Assembly: GCA_022820925.1 (NCBI GenBank)
Contig: JAJEEO010000006.1
Span: 186,001-250,000 of the forward strand
From: Acidimicrobiia bacterium
GTDB taxonomy: Bacteria; Actinomycetota; Acidimicrobiia; Acidimicrobiales; Poriferisodalaceae
Length of the DNA stretch: 64,000 bases
Direction of reading: 5' to 3'
Shown: positions 53,752-62,438 of the stretch, piece after piece
Layout of the letters: the number at the start of each line of letters is the position of its first letter
How positions within the stretch are numbered: the stretch's first letter is position 1
Notes under the pieces: generated by a model
What the model saw: only the letters and a program-made list of their open reading frames with translations
Database searches by the model: none
What the model was told of the DNA's origin: nothing
Position numbers and translations under genes: made by a program

Positions 53752-55080
53752 GTGCTCGGCCACATGCGCAACATCTTCCGGATCCAGGATCTGCGCCGGA
53801 AGATCATGTTCACGCTGTTCATCATTGCGGCGTACCGGCTGGGCTCCCAGGTGCCTGTGCCGGGCATCGACTTTGACGCCATCGTGTCGTTGCGCGAGCA
53901 GGCCTCATCCACCGGCGGCGTGCTGGCGCTGCTCAACCTGTTCTCGGGCGGCGCGCTCACCAATTTCGCGATCTTCGCCCTGGGGATCATGCCGTACATC
54001 ACGGCGTCGATCATCATCCAGATCCTCACGGTCGCGATCCCGCGCTTCGAGCAGCTCCAGCAGCAGGGGGCCGTGGGCCAGCGCAAGCTGACCCAGTACA
54101 CCCGCTACCTGACGCTGGGCATCGCCTTCGTGCAGGCCACCGGCATCACTTTCATCTTCGGACGGGGCCAAGGAACGGCGCTCGGCAACACGGCGGGGGT
54201 CATCGTCATCCCCGATTTCACGTTCAACCGGGTGGCGCTGGTCATCCTGTCGCTCACGGCGGGCACGGCACTGCTCATGTGGATGGGCGAGCTGATCAGC
54301 CAGCGCGGTGTGGGCAATGGCATGTCGTTGCTGATCTTTGCCTCGGTGGTGTCGACGATCCCCTTCGACGGGGCCCGCTTGATGGCGGTGCAGGGCACGG
54401 TGTATCTCGCGGCGGCGATCATCGTCGCCATCGGGATGATGGTCGCCATCATCTTCATCGAGCAGGGCCAGCGTCGCATCCCGGTGCAGTTCTCCCGGCG
54501 TCAGGTGGGCCGGCGGCTCTACGGCGGGCAGAACACCTACATCCCGCTGAAGGTCAACCAGTCGGGCGTGATCCCGGTCATCTTCGCGAGCTCGATCCTG
54601 TTCCTGCCGGTGCTGCTGTCGAACGTGGCGAACTGGGGCTGGCTGCAGACCGCCGTCGACGAGTACCTGACCCAGCCCGACAACATCGCCTACATCCTGT
54701 TCTTCGGCGGGCTGATCGTGGGCTTCGCCTACTTCTATACGGCCATCACGTTCGATCCGGTGCGTCAGGCCGACAACATCCGCAAGCAGGGCGGCTTCAT
54801 TCCCGGCATCCGGCCTGGGCCGCAGACCGAGCGGTACCTGGCCAGGGTGCTGAATCGCATCACGCTGCCCGGCGCGCTGTTCATTGCCATGGTGGCGCTG
54901 CTGCCCAGCGTGCTGCTGTCGCTGACGAGCGACCTCGATGCGCTGGGCTCCGGCGGCGCCGGTGCGGCCATCGGCTTCGGCGGCGTGTCGATCCTGATTG
55001 CCTCCGGCGTTGCGCTCGAGACCATGAAGCAGGTGGACAGCCAGCTCCTCATGCGCAACTACGAAGGTTTCCTGGCTTGA
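53752..55080 (+). CDS. secY: Preprotein translocase subunit SecY
   Basis: A 442-residue ten-span channel subunit. Landmarks are RRKIMFTLFIIAAYRLGSQ, the plug-region GGALTNFAIFALGIMPYITA, GVGNGMSLLIFASVV and the cytosolic loop QRRIPVQFSRRQVGRR that touches SecA and the ribosome. GTG start. Partner secE lies some 31 kb upstream. The stop overlaps the adk start (TGATG). Confidence 0.97.
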   Translation: MLGHMRNIFRIQDLRRKIMFTLFIIAAYRLGSQVPVPGIDFDAIVSLREQASSTGGVLALLNLFSGGALTNFAIFALGIMPYITASIIIQILTVAIPRFEQLQQQGAVGQRKLTQYTRYLTLGIAFVQATGITFIFGRGQGTALGNTAGVIVIPDFTFNRVALVILSLTAGTALLMWMGELISQRGVGNGMSLLIFASVVSTIPFDGARLMAVQGTVYLAAAIIVAIGMMVAIIFIEQGQRRIPVQFSRRQVGRRLYGGQNTYIPLKVNQSGVIPVIFASSILFLPVLLSNVANWGWLQTAVDEYLTQPDNIAYILFFGGLIVGFAYFYTAITFDPVRQADNIRKQGGFIPGIRPGPQTERYLARVLNRITLPGALFIAMVALLPSVLLSLTSDLDALGSGGAGAAIGFGGVSILIASGVALETMKQVDSQLLMRNYEGFLA

Positions 55081-55649
55081 TGTCCGAGTCCGCCGTCAGA
55101 CGGCTGGTCATCCTGGGCAAGCAGGGGGCCGGCAAGGGAACCCAGTGCGAGCTGCTGGTCGAGCGCTACGGCGTCGCGCATATCTCCACGGGAGACATGC
55201 TGCGCGCCGCGGTGGCCGCCGGCACCCCCCTGGGCCGCCAGGCCAAAGAGGTGATGGACGCGGGCGAGCTCGTCAGCGACGAGCTGATCTTGGGCATCGT
55301 GGCCGAGCGTCTCGAGGCGCCCGACACCGCTGCCGGCTTCCTGCTGGATGGCTTTCCGCGAACTGAAGCGCAGGCCGATGGGCTGTTCGCGCTGTTGGCA
55401 CCGCACACGGTGAGCCGGGCGATCGACCTCGATGTGGCCGACGACATCGTCACGCAGCGGATGCTGGATCGGGGCCGCGCCGATGACACGCCAGAGGCGA
55501 TTGCCCGCCGGCTGGAGCTGTACGAAGCCGAAACGGCGCCGCTGCGCAAGCTGTTCGCCGATCGAGGCGTGCTGGTCACCGTCGACGGTCTCGGCACCCC
55601 CGCCGAGGTGCATCAGCGCATCGTGGCGGCCATTGAGGCCGCACCGTGA
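55080..55649 (+). CDS. adk: Adenylate kinase
   Basis: A 189-residue short-form adenylate kinase that interconverts ATP, AMP and ADP. The P loop is LGKQGAGKGTQCELL (Lys-Gln in place of the usual Pro-Pro/Gly), followed by HISTGDMLRAAVAAGTPLG (AMP site), FLLDGFPRTEAQA and RRLELYEAETAPL. It lacks the zinc-type LID insertion. It follows secY, but map and infA, which usually come next, are missing. The last ten codons are copied just downstream (see repeat). Confidence 0.96.
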   Translation: MSESAVRRLVILGKQGAGKGTQCELLVERYGVAHISTGDMLRAAVAAGTPLGRQAKEVMDAGELVSDELILGIVAERLEAPDTAAGFLLDGFPRTEAQADGLFALLAPHTVSRAIDLDVADDIVTQRMLDRGRADDTPEAIARRLELYEAETAPLRKLFADRGVLVTVDGLGTPAEVHQRIVAAIEAAP

Positions 55650-55681
55650 ACATCGTGGCGGCCATTGAGGCGGCGCCGTGA
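55619..55681 (+). repeat. Tandem duplication of the adk 3-prime end (32-base period)
   Basis: Bases 55619-55649 (the last codons and TGA of adk) and 55651-55681 match at 29 of 31 positions. The second copy lies outside the gene and in another frame. It brings a TTGAGG hexamer into position 15 bases before TATACT, so the duplication now forms part of the rpmJ promoter region. Confidence 0.85.
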
Positions 55682-55691
55682 CCCGTATACT
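55665..55691 (+). promoter_or_regulatory. Candidate promoter for rpmJ-rpsM-rpsK-rpsD-rpoA
   Basis: TATACT (55686-55691) is a near-consensus -10, unlike the TAGnnT form of the other promoters here. TTGAGG (55665-55670) could be the -35, but the 15-base spacer is short. Leader of about 25 bases before rpmJ. Confidence 0.45.
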
Positions 55692-55721
55692 TGCTCGCTC
55701 GTCTACAGCGCAGGTCCCCCG

Positions 55722-55835
55722 ATGAAAATCCGTCCGAGCGTCAAGAAGATCTGCGACAAGTGCCGCGTCATCCGCCGTCACGGGCGGATCCGGGTGATCT
55801 GTGAGAACCCGCGGCACAAGCAACGGCAAGGCTGA
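55722..55835 (+). CDS. rpmJ: 50S ribosomal protein L36
   Basis: A 37-residue zinc-binding protein read directly from the DNA: it begins [17 protein letters not shown], continues with [17 protein letters not shown] and ends QRQG. The four zinc ligands (CDKC, the Cys in VICEN and the His in PRHKQ) are all present. It is 18 bases before rpsM. The zinc-containing form is the usual one at this position. Confidence 0.95.
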   Translation: MKIRPSVKKICDKCRVIRRHGRIRVICENPRHKQRQG

Positions 55836-55853
55836 GACAGGAGTCCCGTATCG

Positions 55854-56231
55854 ATGGCCCGAATTGCCGGCGTCGACATTCCGCGCGAGAAGCGTGTGGA
55901 GATCGCGTTGACCTACATCTATGGCATCGGACGTTCTGCCAGCCAGCAGATCTGCGAGGACCTGAACATCGCTGAGCGCACCCGTGTGCGCGACCTCACC
56001 GATGCCGAGGTGGCTCGCATCCGCAACCACATCGACGCCAGCCTCACGGTCGAGGGCGATCTGCGGCGGGACGTCGCCCAGGACGTGAAGCGCAAGATCG
56101 AGATCGGCTGCTACCAGGGCGTCCGCCACCGCCGCGGCTTGCCGGTGCGAGGCCAGCGGACCCACACCAACGCACGCACCCGCAAGGGTCCGCGCAAGAC
56201 CGTCGCGGGCAAGAAGAAGGTCAGGAAGTGA
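55854..56231 (+). CDS. rpsM: 30S ribosomal protein S13
   Basis: A 125-residue head protein: [58 protein letters not shown]. The C-terminus ends in basic KKKVRK. Confidence 0.98.
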   Translation: MARIAGVDIPREKRVEIALTYIYGIGRSASQQICEDLNIAERTRVRDLTDAEVARIRNHIDASLTVEGDLRRDVAQDVKRKIEIGCYQGVRHRRGLPVRGQRTHTNARTRKGPRKTVAGKKKVRK

Positions 56232-56289
56232 GCGTGCGCGGCCGAATCTGTCGGCAACCTCAGACCGGACGCATGAGAGGCGGCAGGAA

Positions 56290-56682
56290 GTGAACCAGCA
56301 GCAGCCTCGCCGCGGGCGGCGCCGGGAGCGCAAGAACGTCGGAGACGGCGTGGCGCACATCAAGAGTTCGTTCAACAACACGATCATCACGTTCACCGAT
56401 CTGCAGGGCAACGTGGTGTCGTGGGCATCGGCAGGCAATGCCGGCTTCAAGGGTTCCCGCAAGTCGACTCCGTTCGCCGCGCAGCAGGCCGCCGAGCAGG
56501 CCGCGGAGCGAGCCATGGAACATGGCGTGCGCCGGGTCCATGTGCACGTGAAGGGGCCCGGCTCGGGTCGCGAGACCGCGATCCGCTCGATCCAGAATTC
56601 CGGCATCGAGATCAAGGGCATCCGTGATATGACACCGGTGCCGCACAACGGCTGCCGGCCTCCGAAGCGCCGGAGGGTCTGA
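56290..56682 (+). CDS. rpsK: 30S ribosomal protein S11
   Basis: A 130-residue platform protein: [40 protein letters not shown], ending [16 protein letters not shown]. The GTG start is tentative: AGGAA lies very close to it, and the 58-base gap after rpsM contains nothing else recognised. One base separates it from rpsD. Confidence 0.97.
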   Translation: MNQQQPRRGRRRERKNVGDGVAHIKSSFNNTIITFTDLQGNVVSWASAGNAGFKGSRKSTPFAAQQAAEQAAERAMEHGVRRVHVHVKGPGSGRETAIRSIQNSGIEIKGIRDMTPVPHNGCRPPKRRRV

Positions 56683-56683
56683 C

Positions 56684-57301
56684 GTGTCTCGCTACACAGG
56701 CCCCAAGGCCCGCGTCTCGCGGCGGCTCAACACCAACATCTGGGGCACCGAAGGCGAGACGAAGGCGCTGGACCGGCGCCCGTACCCGCCCGGCGAGCAC
56801 GGCCGAGGTCGCCGGCGCAGCCAGAACTCCGAGTTCCTGATGCAGCTGCAGGAGAAGCAGAAATGCCGCTTCACCTACGGGATGACCGAGCGGCAGTTCC
56901 GCAACCTCTATGAGGAAGCCGCCCGTCAGCGGGGCGTCACCGGCGAGAACCTGCTGCGGCTGCTGGAACTGCGCCTCGACAACATCGTGTACCGGGCCGG
57001 TTGGGCCGCGACCCGCCCCCAGGCACGTCAGTTCGTGAGCCACGGCCACATCGACGTCAACGGTCGCCGGGTGAACATTCCCAGCTACCGGGCCCGCAAG
57101 GACGATGTCATAGCGCTGCGCTCGCGGTCCCGCGAGATCGTCACCATCCGGTGGAATCTCGACGTGCTGGATCGCACACCGCCGCCGTGGCTCGAGGCGA
57201 GCGACGGTGCCCAGCAGGTCACGGTACGCGAGCTGCCGATCCGGTCTCAGATCGAGATCCCGGTGCGCGAGCAGCTCATCGTCGAGCTCTACAGCAAGTA
57301 A
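56684..57301 (+). CDS. rpsD: 30S ribosomal protein S4
   Basis: A 205-residue assembly-initiator protein of the zinc-free kind (no N-terminal Cys cluster). It has SRYTGPKARVSRRLNTNIWG, RPYPPGEHGRGRRRSQNSEF, the S4 RNA-binding domain (LLRLLELRLDNIVYRAG, ARQFVSHGHIDVNGRRVNIP). GTG start. Confidence 0.97.
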   Translation: MSRYTGPKARVSRRLNTNIWGTEGETKALDRRPYPPGEHGRGRRRSQNSEFLMQLQEKQKCRFTYGMTERQFRNLYEEAARQRGVTGENLLRLLELRLDNIVYRAGWAATRPQARQFVSHGHIDVNGRRVNIPSYRARKDDVIALRSRSREIVTIRWNLDVLDRTPPPWLEASDGAQQVTVRELPIRSQIEIPVREQLIVELYSK

Positions 57302-57321
57302 TCACCCACGAAGGGGTCAAT

Positions 57322-58335
57322 GTGTCCGTCTCCGACACCTTGGTCATGCACCGACCGACAATCGACATCCTGGGCGAGCCCGATGCAAATCGGCAGCGCT
57401 TCGCCATCGGCCCGCTGGAGCCCGGCTTCGGGCACACGCTGGGCAACTCGCTGCGGCGCACCCTGCTGTCGTCGATCCCCGGTGCCGCGATCACCCAGGT
57501 CCAGTTCGACGATGCGCTCCACGAGTTCACCACCATCGAAGGCGTGGTCGAGGACGTCACCGACATCGTCTTGAACCTCAAGGACATCGTGCTGCGGTGC
57601 CACAGCGATGACGCCGTCGCTGTGCGTCTCGACGAGCGCGGCGTGGGTCCGGTGCTCGCCGGCCATGTCGACTGGGGTGTCGATGTCGAGTGCCTGACCC
57701 CTGATCTGCACATCGCCACGCTGGGCGAGGGTGCGCGGCTCGCAATGGACCTGACGGTCGAGCGTGGCTGGGGCTACTCGGCCCCCGACAGCGACCGCAT
57801 CGGCGGCGCGATCGGCGTGATTCTCATCGATGCGCTGTTCAGCCCGGTTCGGCGTGTGGCCGTCGAAGTCGAGCCGGTGCGCGTCGAGCAGTCCACCGAT
57901 TTCGATCGGCTGGTGCTCGACATCGAAACCGACGGCGCGATGACGCCGCGCGAAGCGTTGGCGTCGGCCGGCGACACCCTGTGCCGGCTGATGCTCATGA
58001 TTGCCGAGCTGTCGCCGGAGAACCTCGGACTTGACATTGCCGATGTGGCGGTGAGCGACGGTCGGACCAGCGACCTGGAGCGGCCGATCGAGGATCTGGG
58101 TCTGTCCGAGCGGGCACGCAACTGCCTCAAGCGCGCGCAGTTCAACACGATCGGCGAGCTGCTCGATCAGTCCGTGGACGAACTGATGACCGTGCCGAAC
58201 TTCGGCCAGAAGTCGCTCGACGAGGTCATCGAGAAGCTCGACGAGCGAGGCTTGGCACTGCGTGGCATGAGTCCGACGCCCACCGAGGAGCCGTCCGAGC
58301 AGAATGAGTCGGCCACGCCAGCGGCGGTGAGCTGA
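57322..58335 (+). CDS. rpoA: DNA-directed RNA polymerase subunit alpha
   Basis: A 337-residue assembly subunit. N-terminal domain: [59 protein letters not shown]-terminal DNA-binding domain: [20 protein letters not shown] and [23 protein letters not shown] 57322 follows AAGGGG; ATG 57346 is a shorter alternative. The tail after residue 310 is Pro/Glu-rich. rplQ follows after 2 bases. Confidence 0.97.
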   Translation: MSVSDTLVMHRPTIDILGEPDANRQRFAIGPLEPGFGHTLGNSLRRTLLSSIPGAAITQVQFDDALHEFTTIEGVVEDVTDIVLNLKDIVLRCHSDDAVAVRLDERGVGPVLAGHVDWGVDVECLTPDLHIATLGEGARLAMDLTVERGWGYSAPDSDRIGGAIGVILIDALFSPVRRVAVEVEPVRVEQSTDFDRLVLDIETDGAMTPREALASAGDTLCRLMLMIAELSPENLGLDIADVAVSDGRTSDLERPIEDLGLSERARNCLKRAQFNTIGELLDQSVDELMTVPNFGQKSLDEVIEKLDERGLALRGMSPTPTEEPSEQNESATPAAVS

Positions 58336-58337
58336 CC

Positions 58338-58691
58338 ATGCCCACGCCCACGAAGGGCCGACGCCTCGGCGGCAGCGCCAGTCACCAGCGCTCCATGCTG
58401 GCCAATCTGGCGGCGTCATTGTTCGCTGCGGAAGCCATCGAGACCACCGAGGCCAAGGCCAAGGCGCTGCGGCCGTACGCCGAGAAGCTCATCACGAAGG
58501 CGCGCAAGGGCGGGTTGGCACGGCATCGCCAGATCATCGCCAGCCTCAACGGCGACCAGGAGATGGCCCAGAAGCTGATCGACGAAATCGGTCCTCGCTA
58601 TGAGGGACGCCCGGGCGGCTACACGCGCATCCTGAAGCTGGGCCCGCGCCGCGGCGACAACGCCCCGATGGCGCTGATCGAACTGGTCTGA
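58338..58691 (+). CDS. rplQ: 50S ribosomal protein L17
   Basis: A 117-residue exit-site protein: [40 protein letters not shown] and [20 protein letters not shown]. It closes the alpha operon; truA, a frequent next gene, is not here. Confidence 0.97.
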   Translation: MPTPTKGRRLGGSASHQRSMLANLAASLFAAEAIETTEAKAKALRPYAEKLITKARKGGLARHRQIIASLNGDQEMAQKLIDEIGPRYEGRPGGYTRILKLGPRRGDNAPMALIELV

Positions 58692-58711
58692 CCTCCTCGC
58701 CGCTGACGGAC

Positions 58712-59413
58712 ATGTCTGCCGATCCGCTGAGTGCCGAGGTGCTCGACGCTTTGGCGACGCTGGACACCCCGACCATCTGCAACGCGCTCGAGATCGTTGC
58801 ACCGCACCGCCGGGCGTACGGCTTCACCACCTCGCCGCTCGTCTGCCCCGATCCCGACACCGTCATGGTCGGCTACGCCCGCACGGCCACGATCCGAGCG
58901 GCAGCGCCGTCGGGCCGCAGCGGCGACGACGACCTCGCGATGCGGGTCGGCTACTACCGCCACATGGCCGAAGGCCCCCGACCCACTGTCACCGTCATCG
59001 AGGACATCGATGCGGCACCGGGCTACGGCGCCTGGTGGGGCGAGGTGAACAGCAGCATCCACTCGGGGCTGGGTTCGCTCGGCGTCGTCACCAACGGGTC
59101 CATCCGGGATCTGGCCGACTGGGCGCCGGGCTTCGGCGCGCTGGCCGGCTCCATCGGCCCCTCGCACGCGTGGGTGCACGTGGTGGAGTTCGCGGTGCCG
59201 GTGACGGTGCACGGTATGTCGGTGCAGCCCGGCGATCTCATCCACGCCGACCGTCACGGTGCGGTCGTGGTGCCGGTCGACGTGGCTGCTGAGGTTCCCG
59301 CCGCGGCCGCCAAGATCGCAGCCGCTGAACGCGTCCTCATCGACGCTGCCCGCAGCCCGGACTTCAGCATCGAGGGGCTTACGTCACTGCTCGACCCCAA
59401 GGGCGACCACTAG
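58712..59413 (+). CDS. RraA family protein
   Basis: A 233-residue protein of the RraA / 4-hydroxy-4-methyl-2-oxoglutarate aldolase superfamily (often mislabelled as menaquinone methyltransferase). It has LDTPTICNALE at the N-terminus, GEVNSSIHSGLGSLGVVTNG followed by SIRD (the usual GxRD substrate/metal loop) and VQPGDLIHADRHGAVVVP. The Arg-Asp of the aldolase active site is kept, so an aldolase or decarboxylase is possible. It begins 20 bases after rplQ on the same strand and may be read from the same transcript. Confidence 0.82.
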   Translation: MSADPLSAEVLDALATLDTPTICNALEIVAPHRRAYGFTTSPLVCPDPDTVMVGYARTATIRAAAPSGRSGDDDLAMRVGYYRHMAEGPRPTVTVIEDIDAAPGYGAWWGEVNSSIHSGLGSLGVVTNGSIRDLADWAPGFGALAGSIGPSHAWVHVVEFAVPVTVHGMSVQPGDLIHADRHGAVVVPVDVAAEVPAAAAKIAAAERVLIDAARSPDFSIEGLTSLLDPKGDH

Positions 59414-59459
59414 CCCCACAAGGCGCCCCGCGCGGCGCTTGGGTGCAGATGCGGGGGTC

Positions 59460-60398
59460 TTATCGCACGAGCGCCGCGTTGCGGCGCAGCGTTTCGCGAG
59501 CCTCGGCGTAGCGCTCGGCGAGGCGCTGACCCACACGCCCGATCCGATCGATCATCTTCATGAGGCGGTCGCGAGCCGCTTCCGCGATGCCGGAGAGTTC
59601 GGTCAGGCCGGGCAGGTTCCAGTCACGCAGCACGACCGGTTGCAGGATCTGGTCGTGATGGATCGCGAGGTCGTAGATGCCGGCCTCAGCGATGATGCGG
59701 GAGTGGGTGTCGAAGTCGGTGATGCCCACTCCGGGCATGGCAAAGCTCTTGACTTGGTTGGCGATAGCCACCACGGCGCTGGAGGGGTCGATCTTGACCG
59801 CGGCGCTCATCACGTCCCGATAGAACAGGAAATGCAAGTTCTCATCGAAGGCGACCCGCCGCATGATGGCCTTGCCGGCGGAGTCGTCGATGTGGCGCCC
59901 TGTGTTGAAGTGCGCGATGCGGGTGGCCAACTCCTGCAGCGTCACGTAGGCGAGGCCTTCCAGCAGGCTCGGCGGCTGGGGCACTTGGCCGCACTGCACC
60001 TGCGCCATGCGCGCCCGCTCCAGTGCCACCGGGTCCAAGGCGCGGGTGACCGACAGGTAGTCATAGATGACCCGGCCGTGCCGTCCCTCTTCCGCTGTCC
60101 AGCGGCGAACCCACTCGCCCCACGCGCCGTCACGGCCGAACAGCCGCTCGCTGTCACGGAAGTAGTAGGGCAGGTTCTCCTCGGTCAGAACGTTCACGAA
60201 GAGGGCGCTGCGAGCCACGGGTGTGAGGTTCGCCTCCTCGGGTGACCATTCGTAGTCGGGCGCGAAGTCTTCGCCTCGGCTCCAGGGCACGAGTGCGTGG
60301 GGATGCCATTCCTTGGTCTGTCGGAGATGGCGCGCGAGGAGTCGCTCGACCTCTGGCTCCAGATCGGCGAGCGTCCGGGCATCAGCCTCTACCGGCAT
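59460..60398 (-). CDS. Acyl-ACP desaturase
   Basis: A 312-residue soluble di-iron desaturase, which puts a double bond into acyl chains held on acyl carrier protein. The iron-binding motifs are LTEENLPYYF, TAEEGRHG and AFDENLHFLFYRD, in the right order for the plant/mycobacterial DesA family. WSRGEDFAPDYEW near residue 40 is also typical. Start 60398 gives a family-like N-terminus; ATG 60470 would add 24 unlikely residues. Neither has a strong ribosome site. Confidence 0.88.
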   Translation of the reverse strand: MPVEADARTLADLEPEVERLLARHLRQTKEWHPHALVPWSRGEDFAPDYEWSPEEANLTPVARSALFVNVLTEENLPYYFRDSERLFGRDGAWGEWVRRWTAEEGRHGRVIYDYLSVTRALDPVALERARMAQVQCGQVPQPPSLLEGLAYVTLQELATRIAHFNTGRHIDDSAGKAIMRRVAFDENLHFLFYRDVMSAAVKIDPSSAVVAIANQVKSFAMPGVGITDFDTHSRIIAEAGIYDLAIHHDQILQPVVLRDWNLPGLTELSGIAEAARDRLMKMIDRIGRVGQRLAERYAEARETLRRNAALVR

Positions 60399-60489
60399 CG
60401 GGCATCGCCAATCACCATGCGCAATGGAGCCTAACGATGTACGCCCATCGTTCAGGACGCGCTGAGTCATGAGGATTTCGCGCCGATGT

Positions 60490-60515
60490 CGATCGCCTGA
60501 CGCAATGGGCGATCG
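60490..60515. terminator. Inverted repeat between regulator and desaturase genes
   Basis: CGATCGCC and GGCGATCG form an eight-pair stem around a ten-base loop, just after the stop of the winged-helix regulator on the minus strand. It may end that transcript, or act as a control site upstream of the desaturase. Confidence 0.4.
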
Positions 60516-60520
60516 CGGAG

Positions 60521-60856
60521 TCAGGAGCTGGTGCGCACGCCGAGGGCCCGCTCGAGGTTGGCGAGGTACCCGCCGAAGGCCTGCCGGCCAGCTTGTGTGA
60601 CCTCGACCCAGGTCCTGGGCTTCGCGCCGTGAAATTCCTTGGTGATCGCCACGTAGTGCGCGTCTTCCAGCTTCCGCAGGTGCGTTGTGAGGTTGCCCGG
60701 CGTCAGTCCCAGGTGCTGCTGAACGAATCCGTAGGCCAAGCGGTCCCGGGGCTCGAGTGACAGCAGCAACGACATGATCTGCAGGCGCGTCGGCTGGTGG
60801 ATGATCTCGTCGAGATCGATGGCACCGCCGTCGGGTGCTTCGCTGGGATCTACCAT
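60521..60856 (-). CDS. Winged-helix transcriptional regulator
   Basis: A 111-residue DNA-binding protein. IIHQPTRLQIMSLLLSLEP and GLTPGNLTTHLRKLEDAHYV form a winged helix-turn-helix of the ArsR/MarR-like HTH_34 kind; no metal-binding Cys is seen. Its start overlaps the end of the upstream membrane-protein gene by 7 bases, so both are made together. Such regulator/membrane-protein pairs are common in actinobacteria and are often self-regulated. Ligand unknown. Confidence 0.82.
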   Translation of the reverse strand: MVDPSEAPDGGAIDLDEIIHQPTRLQIMSLLLSLEPRDRLAYGFVQQHLGLTPGNLTTHLRKLEDAHYVAITKEFHGAKPRTWVEVTQAGRQAFGGYLANLERALGVRTSS

Positions 60857-61482
60857 TCGCCGGTCCTGCGCACCCACATGGCGATGGCACCGAGCAGCGC
60901 GAGCATCGCGAGGCCCGACACTGCCGGGGCGATGTCGTCGAACAGATAGTGCGGGAGATAGAAGGCCGCGGCCATGCCCACGCCGAAGGCGGCGATCACC
61001 GTGCGGTGCAGGATGCCGAAGAGCACGTACCCGAGCGCGATGACTCCCATCAAGACGAAGGGAATCTTCTCTGCGCCCGACTCGTTCCACAGTCCCGCTG
61101 CACCCGGCAGCAGCCCCGCCGCCGCTGTGACCGTCATCCAGTAGGCGAACACGCGGATCCCGGCGTGTTGCATGGCGAGGCCCGGCGAGACCGCGCGCCC
61201 GGCGCGGGTGCCGATGGTCATGCTTCCGATGACGCCGAAGGAGGTGATGATCACCCACAGCGGCCCCGGGAACCACGGGTAGCTGTCGGCGAAGTCCGTT
61301 GCGAACGTCGAGATGGCGTACTGGGCGAGGTAGGCGACCGTGATGATGCCTGCCCACATCAGCAGGATCGCCGTGCTTCCGGCCGTGTACATGGCGCTGC
61401 GAGCGCTGTGCACGGTGCTGAGCACCGTCTCCCAGCTGTCGTCAGGGCGCAGCGCCGCCGAGTCATCGGTGTCAGTCGACAT
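60850..61482 (-). CDS. Integral membrane protein paired with a winged-helix regulator
   Basis: A 210-residue protein with about six hydrophobic segments, including TAILLMWAGIITVAYLAQYA, GPLWVIITSFGVIGSMTIG, FAYWMTVTAAAGLLPGAAG, FVLMGVIALGYVLFGIL and SGLAMLALLGAIAMWV. No family function is known to me. GGAGG lies five bases before ATG 61482. It overlaps the downstream regulator gene and is probably its target or sensor partner. Confidence 0.78.
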   Translation of the reverse strand: MSTDTDDSAALRPDDSWETVLSTVHSARSAMYTAGSTAILLMWAGIITVAYLAQYAISTFATDFADSYPWFPGPLWVIITSFGVIGSMTIGTRAGRAVSPGLAMQHAGIRVFAYWMTVTAAAGLLPGAAGLWNESGAEKIPFVLMGVIALGYVLFGILHRTVIAAFGVGMAAAFYLPHYLFDDIAPAVSGLAMLALLGAIAMWVRRTGEW

Positions 61483-61500
61483 CACAGCCTCCTTGGTCCG

Positions 61501-61534
61501 TAACGCAAATTACTTTGCAATACAAACTATATGC
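61501..61534. promoter_or_regulatory. AT-rich control region with inverted repeat
   Basis: A 34-base AT-rich island in a very GC-rich setting lies just upstream of the membrane-protein/regulator operon. It contains the perfect inverted repeat GCAAA-TTAC-TTTGC at 61505-61518. It is the likely promoter-operator of that operon and a good candidate binding site for the winged-helix protein. Confidence 0.5.
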
Positions 61535-61593
61535 AGACGCGAGCAGATGCAAGAGCATTCCCAGGCTGGCCGCGTTGCTGCCCTTCCCGTGAA

Positions 61594-62211
61594 TCAGGCG
61601 TGGGCGCGCTGGGCGTCGCTGTAGTTGGCCGAGGCGAATTCCCAGTTGATCAGGTGCTCGACGAACGCATCCACGTAGGCGGCCCGGGCGTTCTGGTAGT
61701 CGAGGTAGTAGGCGTGCTCCCACACGTCGATCACCAGCAGCGGCGTCAGGCCGTCAGTCAGGGGCGTCCGGGCATCGTCGGTCTGGACGATCCGCAGCGA
61801 ATCGGCGCCTGCCGCGGCTGCATCGAACACCAGCCAGCCCCAGCCCGAAGCGAAGTTGCCGACCGCTCCTGCGGCGAAGTCGGCCCGGAAGGCGTCCACG
61901 CTGCCGAAGCCGGCCGACAGCGCCGCCGCCAAGTCGCCATCGGGCTCGCCGCCGCCGCCGGGCGACATCGACTGCCAGTAGAAGTTGTGGTTCCACGTCT
62001 GGGCCGCCGCGTTGAACAAAGCGCCCGCTGGCAGCGAGCACACCAGGTCCTCGAGCGGCCGACCCTCATCGGGCGTTCCGGCGACCCCGTTGTTGACGGC
62101 CGTGACATAGGAGGCGTGGTGCTTGCCGTAGTGAAAGCTGATCGTCCGCTCGCTGATGTGCGGCGCCAATCCATCGGGCGCGTACGGAAGGTCAGGAAGC
62201 TGAATGGTCAT
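61594..62211 (-). CDS. Superoxide dismutase, Fe/Mn type
   Basis: A 205-residue enzyme that turns superoxide into O2 and H2O2. Metal ligands are the His in ISFHYGKHH, the His in TWNHNFYWQS, and Asp and His in LLVIDVWEHAYYLDYQN. SSGWGW-type residues appear as FASGWGWLVFD. Iron or manganese cannot be chosen safely from sequence. No signal peptide, so cytoplasmic. Divergent from the M16 peptidase gene across 227 bases, in which I see no clear promoter. Confidence 0.95.
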   Translation of the reverse strand: MTIQLPDLPYAPDGLAPHISERTISFHYGKHHASYVTAVNNGVAGTPDEGRPLEDLVCSLPAGALFNAAAQTWNHNFYWQSMSPGGGGEPDGDLAAALSAGFGSVDAFRADFAAGAVGNFASGWGWLVFDAAAAGADSLRIVQTDDARTPLTDGLTPLLVIDVWEHAYYLDYQNARAAYVDAFVEHLINWEFASANYSDAQRAHA

Positions 62212-62438
62212 CTGAGCCCCACGTCATCACCGGCCCGGGCGAGTATGCCAGCAGGAACCCACGAATCAGCATCACCGGGTCCCGCGCCCCGCAGACGCGA
62301 GCGCACCCCGCAGTCCCCGAAGCGGCTCAGCGCACGCTGAGATTGCATGAGAACTTGTCCGGCGACCGCGACCGCGGGCAGGCGATCGGCGAGTACCGTC
62401 CGATGCCGCCCGCTGCCGGCCGAAAGGCGAACCCGTCG

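Noticed and set aside
62212..62438. Possible promoter or small gene between the superoxide dismutase and M16 peptidase genes
   Set aside because: No TTGnnn-N17-TAnnnT pattern, tRNA or convincing small reading frame was seen in this 227-base divergent gap.
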